From: Treponema sp. UBA4232
Lineage (GTDB): Bacteria; Spirochaetota; Spirochaetia; Treponematales; Treponemataceae
Reading direction: 5' to 3'
Assembly (NCBI GenBank): GCA_002396325.1
Contig: DGXM01000059.1
Span: forward strand, 1-19,959
DNA: 19,959 bases
Shown here: piece after piece, positions 15,708 to 19,959 of the stretch
Layout: each line of letters opens with the position of its first letter
How positions within the stretch are numbered: the stretch's first letter is position 1
Made by a program: the position numbers and the translations under genes
Notes under the pieces: generated by a model
The model's input: only the letters and a program-made list of their open reading frames with translations
The model's database searches: none
What the model was told of the DNA's origin: nothing

Positions 15708-15736
15708 ACAGTACCACAGAAAACCGAAAAAATCAA
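15708..15736 (-). promoter_or_regulatory. Promoter of the ten-gene polyene-type operon
   Basis: Minus strand: TTGATT (15731-15736), 17-base spacer, TACTGT (15708-15713) preceded by TGG, an extended -10 form. It is in the divergent gap between the glycosyltransferase and the CLF gene. The 13-base word TACCACAGAAAAC (+ strand 15712-15724) overlaps it and recurs upstream of the phosphofructokinase gene at 5048-5060. Confidence 0.45.
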
Positions 15737-15804
15737 CAACCCGCTTCCCGCCTGATTTCAATGCATAGACATCCTGACAAGTCTGTGATAATATTGGAAG
15801 CGCA

Positions 15805-16464
15805 ATGAACAAGATTTTCGCATCCAGGCCCTGCTGCTGGGCTCCGGGACTCGAAACGCCCTCCGACTGGCAGGAATGGCTGTCCGGGAACAAAGGCATA
15901 GAAAACACAGAAGACGCCCCCTCACTTTCCTTCACCTCCCCCCTTTTCAGAAGAAGGCTGGGGCAGCTCTGCAGGATGACTGTACAGGTGGTGCACGACA
16001 TTCTCGAGCAGACAGGATGCGGAGACATAAAACAGGTGTTCATCTCAAAACGGGGAGACATAAAACGGGAATTCACGGTAAACAAAACACTGATTGAAGA
16101 CAACACAGTTCTTCCCGCCGCATTCTCCCTTTCAGTGTTCAATGCCCCGATTGCGCTCGCAAGCATCGCCTGCAATTTGAAAAGCGGATATTCTGCAATC
16201 TTCCCCTCGAACGGCATCTTCTCAAGCGCAGTCCTCGCGGCGGCGGCCCCCGTGCTAAGCGGACATGAAGACAAAATCATCCTTGTGTACGGAGACGAGG
16301 CTGTTCCCGTGGAATACGGAAAACTCTCCCCTGAAGACGAATTTCCGATGGCCTTTGCAACAGTGCTTTCCGCAAAAGAGGATTCCGTCTGCACCATTCC
16401 CACAGCCCCGGACACTCTCCAGGACTGCACTGTAGAATCATTTCTCAGGCACATCCTGAAGTAA
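15805..16464 (+). CDS. Ketosynthase-like chain-length-factor protein (PF13723 type, ApeC-like)
   Basis: The 219-residue protein matches the stand-alone beta-ketoacyl-synthase N-terminal family (PF13723). Landmarks are CWAPGL (11-16), PLFRRRLGQLCRM (46-58), VFISKRGDIKREF (78-90), AAFSLSVFNAPIALASIA (105-122) and ILVYGDEAVP (159-168). It has no TACSS-type Cys and is half the size of a ketosynthase, so it is not a condensing enzyme itself. In aryl-polyene synthesis ApeC forms a heterodimer with ApeO and acts like a chain-length factor. GGAAG lies 4-5 bases before ATG 15805. It is divergent from the operon, with 141 bases between starts. The cassette-like AT-rich DNA begins 14 bases after its stop, so any further + strand partner genes have been displaced or lost. 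Confidence 0.8.
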   Translation: MNKIFASRPCCWAPGLETPSDWQEWLSGNKGIENTEDAPSLSFTSPLFRRRLGQLCRMTVQVVHDILEQTGCGDIKQVFISKRGDIKREFTVNKTLIEDNTVLPAAFSLSVFNAPIALASIACNLKSGYSAIFPSNGIFSSAVLAAAAPVLSGHEDKIILVYGDEAVPVEYGKLSPEDEFPMAFATVLSAKEDSVCTIPTAPDTLQDCTVESFLRHILK

Positions 16465-16477
16465 ACCTAATTGTGCA

Positions 16478-16504
16478 GTTATGTGGACGTCCGCACTGAG
16501 GCGC
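16478..16504 (+). other. Left boundary of the cassette array: attI-like or secondary recombination core
   Basis: GTTATGT (16478-16484) begins a 27-base stretch that matches the stretch at 18378-18404 at 24 positions. No inverse core (RYYYAAC) or palindrome lies to its left, so this is half of an attC-like right end, as expected where a cassette joins a simple site. The base composition changes abruptly here. A small palindrome GGACGTCC lies inside, and AAGG just beyond it (16507-16510) serves as ribosome binding site of the nuclease gene. Confidence 0.5.
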
Positions 16505-16517
16505 TTAAGGTAAAACT

Positions 16518-17882
16518 ATGAAAGAAGTTCTAATAAATCACATGTATTCTGGAGATTATCTCGAAAGAGGAAACATCGGACATGAAGTAATTAATTTATT
16601 TAAAAGTGATAATGAAAATCATTATATCTATGCAATGTCTGCAGGCGATTATGATACAAAAAGACATCTCAATACAATAAAAAAAGTAATTCTTGTAAGG
16701 AATGTAGATCAATATAAAGCAGAAATTTTAGGAATAGCAGATGTTGAAGAAGAAATCTTTGCATCTGAAGTGGCTAATCCAAATACATATATAATGCTTC
16801 CGTCTGTAAAAGATTTAGTAGAAAATGATTTTATGAATCCAAATAATCCAGATGGTTCTCCCAAAGATGCAAAAATCATACAAAGAATAAAAATCTATAA
16901 AAACGTACATGAAGCACAGAAAAAATATATTGATACTCATTTAGTAACGTATGGTGATGTAAGCTTATATGAGTTATTTGAAAATAATAACACGGCTAAA
17001 TCAGGACATTCTATTTACCTCACTTTTAAAGCTGCAAATTTTAGGCGGCCTAAGGAACTGCTCTATTTATGTGATAACAGATATGATAATAAAGCTAACG
17101 ATCCTCATTACTTTATATTGAAAAACAAAACAACAATGTGTGGAACATGTGTTGCAGCTTATGAGAGCTTAGATGATTCAGAAATTCAAAGACTTATACA
17201 ATCACCTTATTGGGAAGAAAAGGATAATTCCCCTAAAGTTGACATTAAAAATATAAGTATAAAATCTACCTCTTTGTTAAACATAATCAAGAAAAATAAT
17301 GACGAAATTACATATTCAAATTGGATTGCTTATTATCTAAAAAATGATAAGGAGTTATTGAAAAGGTTTATTACTCATTTTACTAAAAACAAAAAGATAA
17401 AAGAAACCAGCTTTGAGGATGTAGAAGTTATCAGAGAGTCAAAGAATAACATCGATATTTATTATGAGGATTCTAAAAGTATTTTTGTATTTGAAAATAA
17501 AATAAAGTCGTCTATAAATGGAACTAAGAAAAAAGACGGAAAAACAGAAGAAGAAAACGATTTTTCACAATTAGAGAAGTATTATACTTTTGCAGAAAAA
17601 GAAGCTGAAAAAGCAACACCAAAAAAGCAAACGGGTTATTATCTTTTACTTCCAAATTATGCCTATAAAGATACATCAAGGTTGAACAAATACTCTAAAT
17701 TTGACAAATATGAGATAATAAGATATAGCCAGCTTTTAGAATTTTTTAAAGAAAATAGTTGTAATTTGCCTTATTATTCGGATTTTTTGAAAGCACTTGA
17801 ATATCACGCATCTGAATATCTTAATGATTTGTATTCAGAAATGTTGGAAAGATTACAGTCTGTAATATCTTTAAGGAAATAA
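16518..17882 (+). CDS. PD-(D/E)XK nuclease-family protein (PF14281-like) with unknown N-terminal domain
   Basis: The C-terminal half (about 255-440) of this 454-residue protein has the PF14281 pattern: SNWIAYYL (267-274), IRESKNNIDIYYED (305-318, candidate catalytic Asp313), FVFENKIKSS (323-332, Glu326 and Lys328 of E-x-K), then DFSQLEKYY (348-356) and YSQLLEFF (403-410). It is probably a metal-dependent DNase or RNase. The N-terminal half (1-245) is not recognised; it is rich in predicted strands (VILVRN 57-62, KAEILGIADV 67-76) and contains a CGTC (208-211) segment, so it may recognise a nucleic acid or ligand. The start follows AAGG by 7 bases at the cassette boundary. A small unknown gene follows 18 bases later. 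The AT-rich composition indicates transfer. A phage- or plasmid-defence role is an inference from the family and context. Confidence 0.78.
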   Translation: MKEVLINHMYSGDYLERGNIGHEVINLFKSDNENHYIYAMSAGDYDTKRHLNTIKKVILVRNVDQYKAEILGIADVEEEIFASEVANPNTYIMLPSVKDLVENDFMNPNNPDGSPKDAKIIQRIKIYKNVHEAQKKYIDTHLVTYGDVSLYELFENNNTAKSGHSIYLTFKAANFRRPKELLYLCDNRYDNKANDPHYFILKNKTTMCGTCVAAYESLDDSEIQRLIQSPYWEEKDNSPKVDIKNISIKSTSLLNIIKKNNDEITYSNWIAYYLKNDKELLKRFITHFTKNKKIKETSFEDVEVIRESKNNIDIYYEDSKSIFVFENKIKSSINGTKKKDGKTEEENDFSQLEKYYTFAEKEAEKATPKKQTGYYLLLPNYAYKDTSRLNKYSKFDKYEIIRYSQLLEFFKENSCNLPYYSDFLKALEYHASEYLNDLYSEMLERLQSVISLRK

Positions 17883-17900
17883 AGTGTATTAGAGGAATCT

Positions 17901-18314
17901 ATGGAAAAATCTTTTCGGCTTAGAATAGAAAGAGGTTCATCTTCAAAAACAAATTGGTTCTATGATACAATTTTTACAATCCATGAAAATGAAAAAAGAA
18001 TCGATTTATCAGATGGTGATTGTGACTCACATGGCGGAGACGTTGAAGAATGGGATTTCGTAGATTACGAAACAATTCCGCATGTAAATGAATTGTTCAA
18101 AGATAAATATCCAAATTTAACGGAAGATTTCCTTTCTGACGAACAGAGAAAGTTTTATGATGAAATTGGAAATAAAGATGTAAAACCACTTTTCCTTTAT
18201 CTGGTTTGTTTCTGTATAAATGATAAAGGTTCAATGAGTTCATTTAAAGAATTGCTTGATGAGAACAATATAAAAAATGAATATAGTAAATACTTTTCAA
18301 GCGAGGATTGGTAA
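17901..18314 (+). CDS. Uncharacterised acidic protein paired with the nuclease
   Basis: The 137-residue protein is not recognised. It is soluble, acidic and aromatic-rich, with a GDCDSHGGDVEEWDFVDYE stretch (39-57) followed by helical-looking segments (62-72, 98-108). No membrane segment or signal peptide is seen. AGAGGA lies 4 bases before ATG 17901 and only 18 bases separate it from the nuclease gene, so the two are co-transcribed and probably work together. It could be an immunity or regulatory partner of the nuclease; a negatively charged protein could mimic DNA, but that is speculation. An attC-like site begins 6 bases after its stop codon, closing the cassette. Confidence 0.65.
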   Translation: MEKSFRLRIERGSSSKTNWFYDTIFTIHENEKRIDLSDGDCDSHGGDVEEWDFVDYETIPHVNELFKDKYPNLTEDFLSDEQRKFYDEIGNKDVKPLFLYLVCFCINDKGSMSSFKELLDENNIKNEYSKYFSSEDW

Positions 18315-18320
18315 ATAATC

Positions 18321-18384
18321 GTATAACAAAGGTTCGTAGCCGACAAACCGGTCAAGCCGCGTGCGGTTTAATTTTTAGTTATGT
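18321..18384 (+). other. attC-like recombination site closing cassette 1
   Basis: GTATAAC (18321-18327) and GTTATGT (18378-18384) are imperfect inverse and core sites (each one base off RYYYAAC / GTTRRRY). Between them AAACCG (18335-18340) and CGGTTT (18364-18369) pair, with GTCAAGCCGCGTG as the loop. The 64-base size, imperfect palindrome and position directly after a stop codon are what an attC should show. Confidence 0.6.
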
Positions 18385-18392
18385 GGACGCCC

Positions 18393-18409
18393 GCACTGGG
18401 ACGCAGTGC
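18393..18409. repeat. Hairpin at the start of cassette 2
   Basis: GCACTG (18393-18398) and CAGTGC (18404-18409) form a perfect 6-bp stem with a GGACG loop. An outer pair, AATTTTTAG (18370-18378) and CTAAAAAATT (18409-18418), encloses both the hairpin and the recombination core. Confidence 0.5.
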
Positions 18410-18522
18410 TAAAAAATTACAAGATTAAAATATTCCTGTACCAATGGATGAGAGAAACTTTATCTGTTTCATTGTTCTATTTCTAGTAATTCTACGATGA
18501 AACTAATTTCTAAAAAATATGG

Positions 18523-18528
18523 TATAAT
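18523..18528 (+). promoter_or_regulatory. Extended -10 promoter of the cassette membrane protein
   Basis: TGG precedes a perfect TATAAT (TGnTATAAT form). No good -35 is seen at the usual distance. It sits 22 bases before ATG 18551 and just before the ribosome binding site AGGGGAG, which decides the start of the gene. Confidence 0.5.
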
Positions 18529-18550
18529 GTTGAATAGGGGAGTTGATTAT

Positions 18551-19153
18551 ATGAATAAAAAAATCGGTATGATAGGATCAGTCATTAATGTCATAACAGT
18601 ATTGTTATTTGCAATTTTTTTGCCAGCTGATTTTAAATTTGGATATTTTTTTGTATGCATATTATTGTCATTAAGTTTTATAATGATGATTGCTGGATTA
18701 GAAAATGAATGTACAGAAGATAATAAAGTAGCTGGTAAAATTGCACTTATACTTGCTGGTGTTTATTCAACATTAATTATGATTGTATATTTTACTCAAT
18801 GCACAAGTGTATTAAATGATAATTTAAGTAAAGAAGCATTAAAGGTACTTGATTATAGTAATATGGGATTAATGTTTAATTTAGATTTACTTGGTTATGC
18901 TATTATGGCATTATCAACATTCTTTATTGGGTTAACATTAAATGTTAAAAGTAAGAAGGATAAAGTATTAAAATATTTATTATTAATACATGGTATATTT
19001 TTTATAAGCTGTTTAATTATGCCAATGACAGGTGTGTTTGCTAATAGCAGCGGTTCTAATTCAATGGGTGGAGTAATTGCTCTAGAGATATGGTGTTTAT
19101 ATTTCTTACCAATAGGAATATTATCATATTTTCATTTTAAAAATAATAAATAG
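18551..19153 (+). CDS. Polytopic membrane protein of unknown function
   Basis: From ATG 18551 the product has 200 residues and about six hydrophobic segments, ending in a short basic tail (HFKNNK). The frame is open from ATG 18497, but AGGGGAG with 8-base spacing and the -10 box at 18523 both support 18551. It is strongly AT-rich with the codon use of a low-GC donor, probably a Firmicute. No catalytic motif or known transporter signature is recognised. It is in an array of unrelated genes, so neighbours do not suggest a function. Confidence 0.68.
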   Translation: MNKKIGMIGSVINVITVLLFAIFLPADFKFGYFFVCILLSLSFIMMIAGLENECTEDNKVAGKIALILAGVYSTLIMIVYFTQCTSVLNDNLSKEALKVLDYSNMGLMFNLDLLGYAIMALSTFFIGLTLNVKSKKDKVLKYLLLIHGIFFISCLIMPMTGVFANSSGSNSMGGVIALEIWCLYFLPIGILSYFHFKNNK

Positions 19154-19155
19154 TC

Positions 19156-19275
19156 GTTCGGAAGATTAAGATATTAATACTATAAGGCAGGTGTAAAAAT
19201 CTGTTTTTTTAAGGAAATTATGTTAGGTTGATGGCGCACTGCGCCACTTATTGTTAATAAGGTAAATCTTCCAAC
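19156..19275. repeat. Inverted-repeat-bounded intergenic segment with a GTTAGGT core and palindromes
   Basis: GTTCGGAAGATT (19156-19167) and AATCTTCCAAC (19265-19275) are inverted copies with one base missing in the right arm. Inside lie the A-TCTG-T hairpin (19194-19211), GTTAGGT (19222-19228, an exact GTTRRRY), the near-perfect palindrome TGGCGCA-C-TGCGCCA (19232-19246) and CTTATT-GTT-AATAAG (19247-19261). The stretch from 19222 resembles the cassette fronts at 16478 and 18378, sharing CGCACTG. An inverse core is not visible, so it is either a divergent cassette junction or a small palindromic element. Confidence 0.4.
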
Positions 19276-19305
19276 ATTTTTTCATAAATATAAGGAGGTT
19301 TTAAA

Positions 19306-19518
19306 GTGAAAAAGAAAGAAAATGAAAAGAAAATTACAGGGAAGGAAGTAGTAAGATTTTTCTCTATAATAGGATTCTGTATTGGAGTATTTTTGTTTGG
19401 GTATAATGTTTACCATCATAATACACCGCAGATAGTTATATTTCTTCTAATCACTCTTGTTTGTGCCGGCTTTTTTGTTGGTAGTATCAGAAGTAATGTA
19501 AAAAAAAGCAACGATTAA
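19306..19518 (+). CDS. Small two-helix membrane protein
   Basis: The 70-residue product begins at GTG 19306, 7 bases after a perfect AAGGAGG. Two hydrophobic helices (about 18-36 and 43-60) are flanked by Lys-rich ends (KKKENEKK at the front, KKSND at the end). Function is unknown. It is directly upstream of the BrnA-like antitoxin, the place where a BrnT toxin would normally be, but it does not resemble BrnT, which is a soluble RelE-like fold protein. Confidence 0.62.
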   Translation: MKKKENEKKITGKEVVRFFSIIGFCIGVFLFGYNVYHHNTPQIVIFLLITLVCAGFFVGSIRSNVKKSND

Positions 19519-19552
19519 AACATCTGTATACTGAGAAAAAACTCAAAAAGAG

Positions 19553-19558
19553 TATAAT
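19553..19558 (+). promoter_or_regulatory. -10 box of the BrnA-like gene, apparently leaderless
   Basis: A perfect TATAAT lies 6 bases before ATG 19565, and no Shine-Dalgarno sequence or clear -35 is visible. The small ACTC-AAAAA-GAGT inverted repeat just before it could be an operator for autoregulation. Confidence 0.4.
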
Positions 19559-19564
19559 TTTAAT

Positions 19565-19876
19565 ATGAACAGAATGCCAAAATCTTATAATTTTATTGAT
19601 TTTCCACCTCTTACTGAAGAACAAAAGAAAGAAGTTTCTGAATTATCAAAGATGAAAGATTCTGAAATTGATACATCGGATATACCGGAAAACAATCTTT
19701 CCAACGGTCAGTTTTACTATGCAAATGCGTTAAAAATCAAAAAAGAAAAAATATCAACAAATATTGATAAAGATAATCTTGAGTGGCTTAAGTCCGCCGG
19801 CAAAGGGTATCAGACCAGGCTTAATGGAGTAATTCGTTGGGCAAGAATGAATGGATGCCCTATTGCACAGATGTGA
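19565..19876 (+). CDS. BrnA-like antitoxin without a visible BrnT toxin
   Basis: The 103-residue protein has the BrnA-family layout (PF14384): an N-terminal partner-binding part with FPPLTEEQKKE (14-24) and SEIDTSDIPE (33-42), then a C-terminal ribbon-helix-helix DNA-binding segment with DNLEWLKSAGKGYQTRLNGVIRWA (70-93). BrnA normally neutralises the ribonuclease BrnT and represses the brnTA operon. No BrnT gene lies upstream, and the next gene downstream is outside the window. It may be an orphan antitoxin carried alone as a cassette, or its toxin may be lost or diverged. An exact RYYYAAC site begins 3 bases after the stop, consistent with a cassette end. The assignment rests on the C-terminal motif. 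Confidence 0.72.
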   Translation: MNRMPKSYNFIDFPPLTEEQKKEVSELSKMKDSEIDTSDIPENNLSNGQFYYANALKIKKEKISTNIDKDNLEWLKSAGKGYQTRLNGVIRWARMNGCPIAQM

Positions 19877-19878
19877 AA

Positions 19879-19959
19879 ACCCAACATGGTTTTCAAAACC
19901 AATAAAAACTTTGTCACAAAAGTTGCTCTCCGTGCCTTTGCGCCACCGCAACTTTTGCG
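19879..19959 (+). other. Left part of a second, larger attC-like site cut by the window edge
   Basis: ACCCAAC (19879-19885) is an exact inverse-core sequence just after the antitoxin stop. CAAAAGTTGC (19917-19926) and GCAACTTTTG (19948-19957) form a perfect 10-bp stem around a 21-base apex. A smaller palindrome GGTTTT-C-AAAACC lies at 19888-19900. The matching GTTRRRY core should lie just beyond the right edge. Confidence 0.45.

Larger units (their letters stand above)
16479..19959 (+). mobile_element. Candidate integron gene-cassette array (right end outside the window)
   Basis: All genes here are on the + strand, AT-rich and unrelated to the preceding pathway. Gene ends are followed within a few bases by attC-like sequences (18321, 19879), and two near-identical cassette fronts lie 1900 bases apart. 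No integrase gene is visible, so the site could be a secondary insertion or the integrase may lie to the right. Cassette 1 would be 16479-18378. The divisions further right are less certain. Confidence 0.5.

Noticed and set aside
15681..16454. 257-codon open frame on the minus strand opposite the CLF gene
   Set aside because: The product is Ser-rich with no recognisable domain, and the + strand frame matches the PF13723 family throughout.
16478..19959. CRISPR array or tandem repeat array
   Set aside because: The similar sequences are only two or three, far apart and separated by genes, which fits cassette junctions and not repeat-spacer units.
1..19959. tRNA, rRNA or riboswitch genes
   Set aside because: No conserved RNA sequence blocks were recognised by eye on either strand; a covariance-model search would be needed for weak cases.

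Overview
The window splits into two parts at about position 16,478. The left part has a balanced base composition and holds ordinary chromosomal genes of a Gram-negative-type, fermentative bacterium. The gene set fits a Treponema-like spirochaete from a gut or plant-polymer habitat: a pectinesterase-like protein, a PPi-type phosphofructokinase, an NhaC antiporter and a degenerate GGDEF / intact EAL protein. This assignment is tentative because no rRNA or universal marker gene is present. The right part is strikingly AT-rich, codes entirely on the + strand, and looks like an array of integron gene cassettes.

Layout. 1-737 (-): 5' part of a pectinesterase-like beta-helix protein that runs off the left edge. 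769-2688 (-): membrane-anchored c-di-GMP phosphodiesterase. 2777-3688 (-): YegS/DgkB-type lipid kinase. 3736-5013 (-): 6-phosphofructokinase of PPi type. 5143-5922 (+): PlsC-like acyltransferase. 5965-7488 (-): NhaC antiporter. 7555-15663 (-): a ten-gene, closely packed operon (glycosyltransferase, LpxL-like acyltransferase, two acyl carrier proteins, AMP-ligase, hot-dog dehydratase, ketosynthase, second dehydratase, ketoreductase, second ketosynthase) that closes with a good intrinsic terminator. 15805-16464 (+): a divergent PF13723-type chain-length-factor-like protein.

Together these eleven genes match the core of an aryl-polyene (APE)-type pathway, in nearly the order apeJ(GT/AT)-apeE/F-apeH-apeI-apeO-apeP-apeQ-apeR, with apeC on the other strand. 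The expected logic is as follows. The AMP-ligase loads a starter acid onto an ACP. KS/CLF, KR and DH repeat elongation, reduction and dehydration without an enoyl reductase, giving a conjugated polyene. The acyltransferase and glycosyltransferase attach the product to a membrane lipid. The phosphopantetheinyl transferase, ammonia-lyase, methyltransferase, LolA and MMPL exporter of canonical clusters are not in the window.

The right part starts 14 bases after the CLF stop codon with a GTTATGT core. A closely similar 27-base stretch recurs 1900 bases later, at the right end of an attC-like palindrome. Cassette 1 carries a PD-(D/E)XK nuclease (PF14281-like) with an uncharacterised N-terminal half, plus an unknown 137-residue acidic protein: a candidate defence module. 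The next segment carries a polytopic membrane protein, then a two-helix membrane protein and an orphan BrnA-like antitoxin. The window ends inside what looks like a second, larger attC. No integrase gene is visible.

Several genes have a good -10 box only 5-12 bases before the start codon and no Shine-Dalgarno sequence, suggesting that leaderless mRNAs are used here. No stretch longer than 300 bases lacks a gene.
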